Of a stretch of DNA of 64,000 nucleotides, positions 9,547-18,930 are shown in pieces; within the stretch, counting starts at the first letter, position 1; the number at the start of each line of letters is the position of its first letter. The position numbers were made by a program, and so were the translations under genes. Location: contig NZ_JALPRD010000006.1 of NCBI RefSeq assembly GCF_023197165.1, positions 124,001 to 188,000 of the forward strand. Reading direction: 5' to 3'. The notes beneath the pieces are model-generated. The model saw only the letters and a list, made by a program, of their open reading frames with translations. It was not told the origin of the DNA and made no database searches. This DNA is from Sphingopyxis sp. MSC1_008. GTDB taxonomy: Bacteria; Pseudomonadota; Alphaproteobacteria; Sphingomonadales; Sphingomonadaceae.

Positions 9547-10032
9547 ATGATCGAACGTCGTTACATCCTCGGCGGACTCGCGCTCGGCGGCGCTATCATC
9601 GGCGCGCCGATGCTCTTCGCCAAATCGTCGCGTCCGAAAGCGCAGCCCGGCTGGCAGCTTTCCGACGCCGAATGGAAAAAGCGCCTGTCGCCGCTGCAAT
9701 ATCGCGTGCTCCGCGAAGCGGCGACCGAGCGCCCCTTCACCAGCCCGCTCGACAAGGAAAAGCGCAGCGGCACCTTCGACTGCGCCGGCTGCGCGCTGCC
9801 GCTCTATTCGAGCCGGACCAAGTTCGACAGCGGCACCGGCTGGCCGAGCTTCTGGGCACCGCTGAAGGGCGGGATCGCCACCGCAACCGACCATGAACTC
9901 GGCTATGCGCGCACCGAAGTGCACTGCAAACGCTGCGGCGGTCATCTCGGCCACGTCTTCAACGATGGGCCGAAACCGACGGGCACGCGTTATTGCATGA
10001 ACGGTGCGGCGCTGACCTTCCGCGCCGCCTGA
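9547..10032 (+). CDS. msrB: peptide-methionine (R)-S-oxide reductase, exported form
   Basis: MsrB repairs methionine-R-sulfoxide using thioredoxin-type electrons. The 161-aa protein has zinc-binding pairs C79/C82 and C127/C130 and the catalytic C150 in GTRYCMN. Unlike the cytoplasmic form, it carries an N-terminal hydrophobic leader (residues about 1-25) starting with MIERRYILGG, where the twin Arg followed by a hydrophobic run suggests Tat-dependent export or a membrane anchor. Export would fit repair of periplasmic proteins. It ends 4 nt before the stop of the convergent membrane-protein gene. The catalytic assignment is firm; the localisation is inferred. Confidence 0.93.
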   Translation: MIERRYILGGLALGGAIIGAPMLFAKSSRPKAQPGWQLSDAEWKKRLSPLQYRVLREAATERPFTSPLDKEKRSGTFDCAGCALPLYSSRTKFDSGTGWPSFWAPLKGGIATATDHELGYARTEVHCKRCGGHLGHVFNDGPKPTGTRYCMNGAALTFRAA

Positions 10033-10036
10033 CGCC

Positions 10037-11908
10037 TTACTCGGGCTTCACCCGCCACACCGACAGCCCGGCGCGCGACGCGATCGGCACCGCTTCGAGC
10101 CATACGGGCGGCGTTCCCGCGTAAAGCTCTGCCGCGAGCGCATCTTTTCGCGCCCGGCGATATTTCGAGAAGTCGTTCGCGGTGCGGCAAAACGCAATCA
10201 GCGTCGCCGCCTGCTTGCGGACGAGCGCCTCGGCCTGTCCCGGATCGCCGGCGAAGACGCGGATCGAGTCCGCCATCGCCTCCTTATTACGGTGATGCGG
10301 CGTCGCGACCAGGCTGTGGCGCGTCCAGAAAATCACCGGAGCCCCCAGATCGATCGGGGTCAGGATCGTCGTCGTCGGAAGGCGGTCCAAGTCGGCGATC
10401 GCCGCGGGATCGAGGCAATTTTCCTTATAGGGATTGGCCGCGGCGGCCTCTTTGCTCGCCTTCTCCTCCTCGGCTTTCAGCGACGGCACGACCAGCCCGA
10501 GCACGGCGGCCACCGCCATGCTGCCGAGCAGCGGCAGCGTCAGCGCGGCGGCAGCCGACGCGAGGATGCGCGGCAAGGTCGATGGAATCGTTCGCGCCCA
10601 CGCCCAGGCGCGCAGCCCGAGCCACGCGCAGCCGGGCAAGGCAAAGACGTGCGCGGTCGAAACGCTGCGCAGGACGACCACCGACAAGGCCGCAGCGCCG
10701 ATCAAGGCGACGATGATCGTCGCCCAATTCCGGCGGTCGACGGCCGTCGAGCCGCTTCGCCACGCAAGCAGCGACCCGGCAAGTCCGATCAGCGACGGGA
10801 CAAGCACATGGATCGCATCGTGCGGCCCCGACACCCACAGGGGCTGGCCCTCAAGGACATTGCGATACCAATATTTCACGACGATCGGATCGAGCGTCGC
10901 GAAGGGCCCGTTCGCGCATTGCGGTTCGGTCCACACCAACGCCCCCGCCGCCGCCACGCCCGCCAGCCCCAGCAGCAGGAAGCGGATCCAAGGCTGGCCC
11001 GGATTGCCCCGCGCGGCCGCGAAAGTCACCGCCGCGGCGGCCGCGAACGCCGCCATATAGGGCGCCGAAAGCGAATCGCACCAGCTGCCGAGCAACCCCA
11101 CGGGGCCGCGCGTCGCAAATTGGAGCAGCAAGGCGCCGCCCGCGAGCGCGCCCATATAGCCGCACAGCCGGGCGCGATCATCGGCGCGCCCGTGCAGCGC
11201 CCAGCGTAGCGCGGCAAGGCCCGCGAACAGCGCAACAATCGGCAGCCCTTCGATCGATATTGCGAGCAGCGCCGCGGCGAACAGTCCGCCGAGCACACCC
11301 GCCCGCCATGTTGCGGGCCGCAGCGCCTGCGCCATGACCAGCATCGCGAAGAAAATCTGCCAGCCGTGGTGGTCGACCCGAAGCGGGCGGAACTGCACCA
11401 ATATATAGCCCGACATGATCAGGAAGAGCGGCACGACATAAGCGATCCGCCGGTCGGACAAATTGCGATAACCGAGCACGCAAGCCGCGCTGAGCGCAGC
11501 GCCGAGCAGCGGCGGCCACAAGGTCATCACGATCCGTTCGGCCATCGCCTGCCCGAACAGCGGTTTAAGGAGCCAGATCCCCGCCGCGAGCGGCGCATCG
11601 ACGATGCGCGACCAGTGCATCAGCACCCCGCCGCCCGCCGGATTGACGCGATATTGCGAAAGGTCCCACCAGCTTTGCCCGGCAAGGAGGTCGCGCACCT
11701 GCGCCATGCGCATCGCATCGTCGGTATCCGACAGATCGAGCGCGCCGATCGCATGCCATTTGGCGACGATTGCGACGAGGCTCATCAGCCCCCAGATGAT
11801 CAGTGCGATCCGCACCGGAGTGAACCACGGGCCCAGCACGATACCGCCGGGCGCCGGAGCGCGAACCGACGGCTCCGCGCCCGCTGGAAGCGCCGACGCG
11901 TCGCTCAT
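10037..11908 (-). CDS. GT-C-like multi-pass membrane glycosyltransferase (putative)
   Basis: A 623-aa protein with about 11-12 membrane helices and a soluble C-terminal domain of about 130 residues. The first large periplasmic loop, just after helix 1, has an acidic LSDTDDAMRMAQVRDLL segment. GT-C enzymes such as STT3, ArnT or Emb place their catalytic Asp/Glu pair there, and a second loop holds RPLRVDHHGWQ. These features support a polyprenyl-phosphate-sugar-dependent transferase acting on the periplasmic side; donor and acceptor are unknown. It is the last gene of a minus-strand operon, and its start overlaps the GtrA stop (ATGA at 11905-11908). A canonical family name could not be given. 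Confidence 0.7.
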   Translation of the reverse strand: MSDASALPAGAEPSVRAPAPGGIVLGPWFTPVRIALIIWGLMSLVAIVAKWHAIGALDLSDTDDAMRMAQVRDLLAGQSWWDLSQYRVNPAGGGVLMHWSRIVDAPLAAGIWLLKPLFGQAMAERIVMTLWPPLLGAALSAACVLGYRNLSDRRIAYVVPLFLIMSGYILVQFRPLRVDHHGWQIFFAMLVMAQALRPATWRAGVLGGLFAAALLAISIEGLPIVALFAGLAALRWALHGRADDRARLCGYMGALAGGALLLQFATRGPVGLLGSWCDSLSAPYMAAFAAAAAVTFAAARGNPGQPWIRFLLLGLAGVAAAGALVWTEPQCANGPFATLDPIVVKYWYRNVLEGQPLWVSGPHDAIHVLVPSLIGLAGSLLAWRSGSTAVDRRNWATIIVALIGAAALSVVVLRSVSTAHVFALPGCAWLGLRAWAWARTIPSTLPRILASAAAALTLPLLGSMAVAAVLGLVVPSLKAEEEKASKEAAAANPYKENCLDPAAIADLDRLPTTTILTPIDLGAPVIFWTRHSLVATPHHRNKEAMADSIRVFAGDPGQAEALVRKQAATLIAFCRTANDFSKYRRARKDALAAELYAGTPPVWLEAVPIASRAGLSVWRVKPE

Positions 11909-12336
11909 GCCACGGCAGCCCGGAACACGATATGGCGACGCAGCAAATAGGTCGTCTGAAAGCTGACGACGATCGCCGCGAGCTTTGCGAGCCGCGGATC
12001 GAGGCCGAGCGCGCTGCCGCCGCCGACGAGCGCTGTCGTGACGGCGAGACCGACGAGCGCCGATCCGACAAAGAGCAATTTCTGGCGATGGCGTTCACCC
12101 GTGCCGCGCGCCGCGGCGCCGTCGGCAAAGACGAGCCGGCTCGACACCATCCAGTGCACGAGAATCCCGGCGCAATAGCCGGTCGCCGAGGCCGTTACGG
12201 GCGAGAGCCCGGCGTCGAGCAGCAGCAGGAAAAGCCCCGCATCGCTACCGAGCGCGAGCCCGCTCGCGAGCAGATAGTTCAGCCAGCGAATCTCGCCGCG
12301 CCGCACCGACGCGATCAATCTGGTCACCGGTAGCAT
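11905..12336 (-). CDS. GtrA-family membrane protein
   Basis: A 143-aa protein with four membrane helices, the standard size and layout of GtrA/DPMS-C proteins. These help move polyprenyl-phosphate-linked sugars across the inner membrane for lipopolysaccharide or arabinan modification. The family-typical start RWLNYLLASGLALGSDAGLF and the end TTYLLRRHIVFRA are visible. The ATG at 12336 is chosen; the open frame extends upstream only in the low-complexity spacer after the oxidoreductase. Its position between a FAD-dependent sugar-mutase-like enzyme and a GT-C-like transferase (4-nt overlap) fits a make, flip, transfer sequence. The sugar is not identifiable. Confidence 0.85.
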   Translation of the reverse strand: MLPVTRLIASVRRGEIRWLNYLLASGLALGSDAGLFLLLLDAGLSPVTASATGYCAGILVHWMVSSRLVFADGAAARGTGERHRQKLLFVGSALVGLAVTTALVGGGSALGLDPRLAKLAAIVVSFQTTYLLRRHIVFRAAVA

Positions 12337-12361
12337 GGCGCCGATCCCCCCGGCCAAGCGC

Positions 12362-13897
12362 TTACGCGGCCTTCGCCACGCGCGCAGGCACGTCGCGAAC
12401 CGACGCGAGCGCGGCCTGTTCGCCCTCGGTGCCGCTCTCATGATATTCGGCATCTTCGTTGACGCCCCAGATATCATAGAGTTTTTCGCCCGCGACGATG
12501 TTGCGCACCGTCAGCATCGCGGTCATCATCGCATGATCCTGGTTGTTGTAACGGTGCATGCCGTTGCGCCCGACCATGTGCAGCGTCGGATAGCACGCCT
12601 CGAGCTCGCTGCGCATCGTCTCGACGTGCAGGGCATAATCATCGTCATAGACCGGATAGGCCTTTTCCTGGCGCACCACCGCGCCGCCGACGACGTCTTC
12701 GGGGTCGCAGAGGCCCAGGATTTCCATTTCCTTCGTCGCCAGCGCGACCAGCTTTTCGTCGCTCGCCGCCCAGAGCCCATCGCCCTCGAAACAGAAATAT
12801 TCAAGCCCGACGCACGCGAGTTCGGGGTCGGGCACCATTTCGGGCGACCAGCTGCGGAAATTCTGTACCCGGCCGACCTGCACCTTGCTGTCGTGGATAT
12901 AGATCCAGTTGTCGGGGAACAGGTCTTCGGAGCGAATCTTGAGCGCGACGGTCAGGAAATCGCGATATTTGAGGTTCGGCGCGGCATTCAGCGCGCACGC
13001 CGGCAGCGGATGGATACGCGCCGCGAGTTCGCGCATCGGCGCCGAGCTGATCACATGGCCCGCATCGATCACAACGTCGCCGTCGGGTCCCGTGGCGGTC
13101 ATCCGCCAGCGGCCGCTCACCTGATCCTGCGTCAATTGCTTGAAGCTGTGGCCCATCAGCACATGGTTGCCGCCCGCGACAACCTTGTCGCGCGCCGCAT
13201 CCCACATCATGCCGGGGCCAAGCCGCGGGTAGCGGAAGGTTTCGAGCAGGGTCTTGGTCGCCATGCCGTCGTTCGGACGCTTGTTGAGCCCAAGGCTCCG
13301 CTTCAGCCCGTCGATCACCGCACCGCCGAGGCTAAGCCCCTTGATGCGCTGCGCCGCCCAGTCGGCCGACATTTCGTCGCACGGCATGCCCCACACCTTC
13401 TCGGTATAGGTCTTGAAAAAGATCGAATAAAGCTTCCGCCCGAACTGGTTGATCGTCCAGTCCTCGAAACTGCGCACCGTCTTTTTCGGCAGCAGCTTTG
13501 CCTTGGCATAGCTGATCATGCACAGCGTCGAACGAACGACGCCGAGGTTCCACAGCGCCTCGAATGCGCGCAGCGGATAGCTATAGAATTTGCCTTCATA
13601 ATAGATGCGGCTCATCCGCGGGCGCTCGATGAAATCATGCGGAAGGATCTCGTTCCACAGATCGACGACTTCGCGGCTCTTCGAAAAGAAGCGGTGGCCG
13701 CCGATGTCGAAGCGAAAACCCTCATGCTCGACCGTGCGGCTGATCCCGCCGACGTAGACAGGGTCCTTTTCGATCACCGTGACGCTATACCCCTGCTGGG
13801 TCAGCTGATAGGCGGCAGTCAGTCCCGCCGGGCCGGCGCCAATGATGGCGACGTCGGCGCTCGTCGGGCGGCTTTTCGAACCAAAAGCGTCGGACAT
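12362..13897 (-). CDS. NAD(P)/FAD-dependent oxidoreductase, UDP-galactopyranose-mutase-like
   Basis: A 511-aa flavoprotein with the FAD-binding dinucleotide fold at the N-terminus (IIGAGPAGLTAAY, Gly motif residues 20-25; acidic VIEKD end of beta-2) and an amine-oxidase-like GGHRFFSKS segment near residue 67. The C-terminal flavin-contact region is NGMHRYNNQDHAMMTAM. This arrangement is found in UDP-galactopyranose mutase and protoporphyrinogen-oxidase-like proteins annotated in glycan clusters. It is the first gene of the operon with gtrA (25-nt gap) and the GT-C-like gene, so a role in preparing or isomerising the sugar donor is likely but unproven. It diverges from the patatin gene across 163 nt. 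Confidence 0.82.
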   Translation of the reverse strand: MSDAFGSKSRPTSADVAIIGAGPAGLTAAYQLTQQGYSVTVIEKDPVYVGGISRTVEHEGFRFDIGGHRFFSKSREVVDLWNEILPHDFIERPRMSRIYYEGKFYSYPLRAFEALWNLGVVRSTLCMISYAKAKLLPKKTVRSFEDWTINQFGRKLYSIFFKTYTEKVWGMPCDEMSADWAAQRIKGLSLGGAVIDGLKRSLGLNKRPNDGMATKTLLETFRYPRLGPGMMWDAARDKVVAGGNHVLMGHSFKQLTQDQVSGRWRMTATGPDGDVVIDAGHVISSAPMRELAARIHPLPACALNAAPNLKYRDFLTVALKIRSEDLFPDNWIYIHDSKVQVGRVQNFRSWSPEMVPDPELACVGLEYFCFEGDGLWAASDEKLVALATKEMEILGLCDPEDVVGGAVVRQEKAYPVYDDDYALHVETMRSELEACYPTLHMVGRNGMHRYNNQDHAMMTAMLTVRNIVAGEKLYDIWGVNEDAEYHESGTEGEQAALASVRDVPARVAKAA

Positions 13898-14060
13898 TAT
13901 GATGTTTCCCCACAGGCAAATTCATGCTCGCTACCCCTGTGGCCAATCATGGATAAAAAGTGGTTAACACCGCTTCGCGATTCTCGCGAAAACGCGGCTT
14001 CGCGTCTTGGGAAGCGATCCATCTTGCTGTAAAACCACCTTAGCCAAGGAGGCGCACGGC

Positions 14061-15023
14061 ATGGCAGGCGGTCTGGCAATCGTATTGAGCGGCGGCGGCG
14101 CGAAAGGCGCCTTTCAGGTCGGCGTCGTCCACGAACTCGTCGTCAATCGCGGCGTCCGCCTCGACATTGTCGCGGGCGTATCGACCGGCGCGATCCAGGC
14201 GCTCGGCGTCGCGCAGGACGATGTGCCCGGCCTGCTCGACGCCTGGCTCGGCATTCGCGGCAACAGCTCGATCTACAAATCGCGCCCGCTCGGCGTCGTC
14301 GGCGGCTTGCTCGGCGAGGATGCGCTCTACGACACCGCGCCGCTCAAACGGCTGCTCAAGGGCTTCGCGAACGACGCAAAACTGCGCGCGAGCGGGTGCA
14401 AGTTGCTGCTCGGCGTCGTCAATCTCGGCACCGGCACCTATCGCAGCATCGACGAGAGCGTGCCCGGCATTCACAATTGGGTCTACGCCAGCTGCGCGAT
14501 GCCGCTGTTTTTCGATCCGCTCAAAACGCGCGCGAGCGACGGGACCGAGGAACAATGGGTCGACGGCGGCGTGCGCGACGTGACTCCGCTCAGTTCGGCG
14601 CTTGAAATGAACCCGCGCGGGGTGATCGCGGTGCGCGCCTCGCCCGCGCCGCGTCCCGGCCCGGTGCGCACCTTCCCCAATCTGATCAAGATCGGGCTGC
14701 GTGCCGTCGATATATTGCAATCCGAAGTGTCGGCGAACGACCTCGCCGGCGCCGCGCTGATCAACGACCTGATCGCAGCGCGCGAGGGCCAGCTTCGAGC
14801 GCTCCAGAACGAAGGCATCGGCGGCGCGCAGGCCGCGCGCATTCTCCGCCCGCTCGACGTCCAGATCGCCCGCTACCGCTTCGCCCCGATCCGCATCATC
14901 GAGCCCGAGGAAGAAGTCGCCGAAACGCTCGAATTCAATCCCGCGAAGATCCGCGCCGCGATCGACGCCGGCCGCCGCGCGGTCGACCGTGAATGGGACG
15001 CGCTGGAGCCGTTGCTGAGTTGA
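14061..15023 (+). CDS. patatin-like phospholipase
   Basis: A 320-aa acyl hydrolase with the full patatin signature: oxyanion loop GGGAKG (11-16), nucleophile elbow GVSTG with Ser41, and the catalytic Asp in DGG (Asp168). The enzyme likely cleaves acyl chains from phospholipids or lysophospholipids. No signal peptide is seen, so it is cytoplasmic or acts at the inner membrane face. ATG 14061 is fixed by AAGGAGG 6 nt upstream (14046-14052). The gene is convergent with the usher-like gene, and the gap carries a palindromic repeat element. The substrate is not determined. Confidence 0.9.
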   Translation: MAGGLAIVLSGGGAKGAFQVGVVHELVVNRGVRLDIVAGVSTGAIQALGVAQDDVPGLLDAWLGIRGNSSIYKSRPLGVVGGLLGEDALYDTAPLKRLLKGFANDAKLRASGCKLLLGVVNLGTGTYRSIDESVPGIHNWVYASCAMPLFFDPLKTRASDGTEEQWVDGGVRDVTPLSSALEMNPRGVIAVRASPAPRPGPVRTFPNLIKIGLRAVDILQSEVSANDLAGAALINDLIAAREGQLRALQNEGIGGAQAARILRPLDVQIARYRFAPIRIIEPEEEVAETLEFNPAKIRAAIDAGRRAVDREWDALEPLLS

Positions 15024-15070
15024 CGGCGATTAAACGTCCACATTCGACCGATTGTGGACCTTCTTCCCAT

Positions 15071-15143
15071 CGTCATCCCGGACTTGATCCGGGATCCATA
15101 GCTGCGCCGTCGTCGTGGATCCCGGATCAAGTCCGGGATGACG
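15071..15143. repeat. mirror-paired palindromic repeat, type A (full copy)
   Basis: Two small hairpins (CCCGGACTTGATCCGGG on the left and its inverted partner on the right) are themselves reverse complements of each other, around a 20-nt spacer. The whole 73-nt unit therefore folds either as one long or two short stems. It lies between the convergent patatin and usher-like genes. Diverged copies of the same unit occur at 39576-39650 and, as a half unit, at 33465-33490. Confidence 0.85.
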
Positions 15144-15192
15144 AAGCGGGAGTGGTTTGCCGTCCGCTCACCACCCCAAAGCAGCGTAGCGA

Positions 15193-17964
15193 CTATAATC
15201 CATCACCCCCTGCGTCCGGCGGCCCGCGAGCGCTGTTTCCGCCAGGCTGCGCCTCATCCCGCATCGCAACATCGCGGCGCAGCGGCTTCAGCGTGACCGT
15301 TCCCAGCCGTACGCGCGGCGTCGCCTTGCCCGGAACCGCGCCGATCGCAAAAGCCCCGTCGAGCCTCAGCACCGCCGCCGACGCCTTGCCCAGCCGCACC
15401 GTATAGCGCCCGTAAGCGACGCCCTCGAACAGGAAATAGCCGTCGAATTCGGTGATCGTCGTCGCGCGCACCCGGCCCTCGGCGTCAACGAGTTCGACCC
15501 CCAACCCCTCGATCGGGTTGCCGCCATCGCGCCGAAAGCTGCCCTCGATCTCGCCCGCCGCCGCCATCGGCAGCAGCACGCGCGTCGCGACGCCGGGCCG
15601 CGGCGTCACCACGACCCCCGGCAGCGCGGGCTGGACGTAGGGATCGGGCAGGCTGCCCGCGTCGATGCCGATCATCACGGGCCGGAAGGGTTCGAGCCCG
15701 TCGATCGCGCCGCGCCCCGTCTTGTCGGTCGCGGCATCGACAAAGGCGTTGCCCGCGGTCAGCGGCACGTCGGGAAGCGCGGCTTCGCCCGGCTGGCGGA
15801 TGCCGTCGCCATTCTCGTCCATCCACACTTCGGCGACCACTTGCCCCCGGCTGGCAAGCTTTTCGCTCGACACCCGCCAGCCGCCAGCCGACCTCGGCCC
15901 AAAGCTGAAAGCGAGCGCGAGCGATGCCGCGACCGACCCGTCGCTCGCGACCTCGCCGAATCCAGTCAACTGCAACTTGTTGAAACGGCGCGTATATCCC
16001 AGCCCCGCCCGCGCGCGATCGAGCCCGCGGTCATAGCCGAGCTCGGTGCGCCATTCGGCGTCGCCCTTCCCTGCCCATTCGCCGATCACGGTCATGCGCG
16101 AATCGGCATTCGCGCCCGACAGCGCAAAACGCGCCTCACCACGGACGCGAACGCGCCCGATGCGGGCGTTGGCAAGCAGGCTGGCGGTGAGATTGTCGGG
16201 CGGATCGGGGCCGATCGGCACCTTGGTCCGGGTCCAGTCGAGCTGGCCGGTAAAGGTCAGCGCACGGAAGCTCGCCGACGCGCGCGCGCTCGCTTCCAGA
16301 CTGTTGACCCCCGACCATCTCTCGACCTGCCGCACATCGAAATGCAGCGGCAGCACCGTGGATCCCAGCTTGACCGACTGGTCGACGGCCACCGAGTATA
16401 TTCCGTTGATATTATTGATCAAACGGTCCGAAACAAAGCCGCCCCAACCGCGCATCGCATCGGCGCGCACATAGGTTTCGCCGAACGCCGCAAGCCAGCT
16501 CGCGCGCGCCGCGAAGCCGCCATTGTCGGCGTAGGATCCCCCGACTTCGAGCAAGGTCGGCCCGATCGAGCGGCGCAGCGCCACCTCGCCATAATTATAG
16601 CGGACATTTTCGATCAGCAGGCTGTGGACATAGGCGGCCGCCGACGTGCGCGTGTCGAGCCCACGCTCGATCCCGATCGTCCCGCGCCAGCCGCGGCGGA
16701 ACGCCCCGCGCCCCCGGTCGCCGAATTCGATCAGGTCGGCATTTTCCTGCGCGAAGCCCGCCCAATACCAGGTCTGCTGCGGCGGGATCGAATCCATCCC
16801 CACCTGCACCTGTCGGATTTCGCGGCGTATCTTTCCCTGCGGCCCATAAAGCACAATCTCGAAGCGGTTCGCGCCATATTGCAGCGGCACGTCGATAAAC
16901 TCGTACCGCCCGTCGCCGTTCGGGCTCGTGAAAGCGAGCAATTGCCCATTGCGATACAGCTCGGCATCCCAGCCTGCGGGCAGATCGCCGCGAAAGGTCG
17001 TTTTATCGAAAGCGTCGGGGCGTTCGATCGGCCGATTTGTCAGTACCGCGCCGCGCCCCGGTGCCGACGCTGCGACGATTCCCGTCGAGAGCAGGCTGAC
17101 ATCGCCCAGCCCATAATGCGTCGCCTTCAGCGGCCCGAGCAGTTGCCCCTGCGGATCGGTGCGATAGAGCCGCATGCGTAAGGTGTCGGGCACGCCCTCA
17201 TTGTCCGACGACAGCCGCGCGTCGAAACTCTGCCCGACCGCCTCGCCCGCCGCGAAAATCTCGTAGCGCCCCTGGACATAGGATCCGCCGCGTTTGTCCG
17301 ACACCACCCCCGCCGACGCGACGACATCGACCGACGGCGTCGCCCACGCCTGATATGGCCGCGCCGTCTGGGGGAGGGTCGCGAGATCGAATGCGACTTG
17401 CGGGCGGATCGACGCCGCGCGCGCGCGCCGCTCGGCGGCGAGTTGGAACGGCAGCTTGTCCTTCGAATCGATCCGCAGCACCGCATTCGACAGATCGGCA
17501 GCGAGCGGCACGCCGAGCCAGCTATTGAGGCTATCGAGATCGACGCACCAGCCCGCGGGCGTGTCGCGGATCGTTGTTGCGGCCAGGCGAAAGCCCTCGC
17601 TCCCCGCGCGCACTTCGCCCGCATCGCGGTCGATCGTCAGGCTGCGCCGCTCGTCGAACACCCAGCCGGTTGCGCGACGCAACTTCTTGTCGACGCGCAC
17701 CGCCAAGTCGAGCGCGAGCACGACATCGCCCAGGTCGACGCACACACCCTGCGGCGTCTGATAGCCGCGCACCCCGTCGCCGAGCCGATATTGCCCCGAG
17801 CGCACATCAAACAGCCAGCTGTCGTCCTCGTTCGGCGCCCAGTTGTCGTTGGTAATCGATACCGGCTTTTTCTGGGCGGCTTCGGCGCCGACGGGAACAA
17901 GCCCCACCAGCGCCAGTCCGGCCAGTATCGCCGTGGTTAGTCGAGAGAGCGCCGCGCGGATCAT
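15193..17964 (-). CDS. usher-like outer-membrane beta-barrel with C-terminal Ig/CnaB-like domains
   Basis: A 923-aa exported protein: signal peptide (1-29), about 170 N-terminal residues with several Trp and Cys positions, then a long stretch of alternating amphipathic strands typical of an outer-membrane barrel (to about residue 700). The C-terminal 210 residues contain an SdrD/CnaB-like start (WMDENGDGIRQPGE near residue 713) and a carboxypeptidase-regulatory-like beta-sandwich ending GRYTVRLG. It stands 31 nt downstream of a PapD-type chaperone and a DUF4402 subunit gene. The likely role is the secretion pore or assembly platform of that fibre. It lacks obvious PapC-type domain motifs, so it is a non-canonical usher. 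The tail is acidic and Gly-rich. Confidence 0.72.
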   Translation of the reverse strand: MIRAALSRLTTAILAGLALVGLVPVGAEAAQKKPVSITNDNWAPNEDDSWLFDVRSGQYRLGDGVRGYQTPQGVCVDLGDVVLALDLAVRVDKKLRRATGWVFDERRSLTIDRDAGEVRAGSEGFRLAATTIRDTPAGWCVDLDSLNSWLGVPLAADLSNAVLRIDSKDKLPFQLAAERRARAASIRPQVAFDLATLPQTARPYQAWATPSVDVVASAGVVSDKRGGSYVQGRYEIFAAGEAVGQSFDARLSSDNEGVPDTLRMRLYRTDPQGQLLGPLKATHYGLGDVSLLSTGIVAASAPGRGAVLTNRPIERPDAFDKTTFRGDLPAGWDAELYRNGQLLAFTSPNGDGRYEFIDVPLQYGANRFEIVLYGPQGKIRREIRQVQVGMDSIPPQQTWYWAGFAQENADLIEFGDRGRGAFRRGWRGTIGIERGLDTRTSAAAYVHSLLIENVRYNYGEVALRRSIGPTLLEVGGSYADNGGFAARASWLAAFGETYVRADAMRGWGGFVSDRLINNINGIYSVAVDQSVKLGSTVLPLHFDVRQVERWSGVNSLEASARASASFRALTFTGQLDWTRTKVPIGPDPPDNLTASLLANARIGRVRVRGEARFALSGANADSRMTVIGEWAGKGDAEWRTELGYDRGLDRARAGLGYTRRFNKLQLTGFGEVASDGSVAASLALAFSFGPRSAGGWRVSSEKLASRGQVVAEVWMDENGDGIRQPGEAALPDVPLTAGNAFVDAATDKTGRGAIDGLEPFRPVMIGIDAGSLPDPYVQPALPGVVVTPRPGVATRVLLPMAAAGEIEGSFRRDGGNPIEGLGVELVDAEGRVRATTITEFDGYFLFEGVAYGRYTVRLGKASAAVLRLDGAFAIGAVPGKATPRVRLGTVTLKPLRRDVAMRDEAQPGGNSARGPPDAGGDGL

Positions 17965-17995
17965 TGCCCCGCCCGCTTCGCTCCGATCTATCCGA

Positions 17996-18820
17996 TCATT
18001 TCACCACCCGCTCGGCCTCGTCGATCGTGCCGCCGCCGATTTCGCGATCCTCTGTGTAGCGAATATGCACCGGCCCCTTCAGCTTCGCCGCAAGCTCGTC
18101 CGGAACGCGGAGCGACACCTTGCGCGCACCCACCTCAGGATAGACCGCAATACCGCGCGCGACGAGCAGCGGCTCGGGGGTCCCCGGCCGCGTCACCTCG
18201 ATATCGCCATAGACCGACCGGCTGCCCGTGCGCGTCAGGTCGAAATTAAACGCCGGCCCATCTTGCGTGTCGCTCACCCACGCCTCGCCGATCGACGCCT
18301 CGGCGCCGAGGTCGCCGACGCGGACGATCACCGGAATCGTGATCCCGTAGATCGGCGTCAGCGCGATCGACACGCCCTCGCTTGCCGGCTTGGGCTCGCC
18401 AGTCGCCGGCGCGGCATCGGGCACCGCACGGAACAGCATATGCGCCCGATATTCGCCCGGCGGCGTCCCCTCGGGCAAGCGCACCCCGACGCGTACGACC
18501 TGCGGCTGGTTCGGCGGCAGGGTGACACGGCGCGGGCTGAACACGATCATGTCGAGCGCGGCCCGCTCGGCCGCCGTCACATTCTCTTCGGCGATCTCGT
18601 TGAGCCCGCCCTCGGCGGTCATCCTTTTGATCTCGAGGCTGATGCGATAGGTCGCGGGCTCGGTGCCGATATTGTTCAGCACCACCTCGGTCCCGCGCGA
18701 TCCATCGAGGATGACGCGCGTCGGCGCGACGAGCAGGTCGCCCGACGCCAGCGCGGGCGAGGCCGCGGTGCCAAGCGCAGCCGCGGTGAACAGGCCAAAG
18801 GCCCTCAAAAAACGAAGCAT
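17996..18820 (-). CDS. fimbrial-type periplasmic chaperone
   Basis: A 274-aa PapD-like chaperone: signal peptide ending ALA (about residue 25), then two Ig-like domains. The G1-type motif region SPRRVTLPPNQPQVVRVGVRLP and the following GEYRAHMLFRAVP are characteristic of chaperones that cap fibre subunits by donor-strand complementation in the periplasm. The ATG at 18820 follows GGGGATCG. The gene lies between the DUF4402 subunit gene (190 nt upstream, with an intrinsic terminator in between) and the usher-like gene (31 nt downstream). The domain length is slightly longer than the usual 220-240 aa. Confidence 0.88.
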   Translation of the reverse strand: MLRFLRAFGLFTAAALGTAASPALASGDLLVAPTRVILDGSRGTEVVLNNIGTEPATYRISLEIKRMTAEGGLNEIAEENVTAAERAALDMIVFSPRRVTLPPNQPQVVRVGVRLPEGTPPGEYRAHMLFRAVPDAAPATGEPKPASEGVSIALTPIYGITIPVIVRVGDLGAEASIGEAWVSDTQDGPAFNFDLTRTGSRSVYGDIEVTRPGTPEPLLVARGIAVYPEVGARKVSLRVPDELAAKLKGPVHIRYTEDREIGGGTIDEAERVVK

Positions 18821-18930
18821 TGGATACGATCCCCACAATCGTCCGGGAAACGGCCCCACACCGTCCCAATGGTCGCATCCTGTCTGCGCCGACATGGTTG
18901 ATATTTCGCTAACCATCGAGTGACTTGCGC

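Noticed and set aside
15841..17181. 446-codon plus-strand frame opposite the usher-like gene
   Set aside because: Composition is Arg/Ala-biased and no domain is visible, whereas the minus frame shows a signal peptide and barrel strands.
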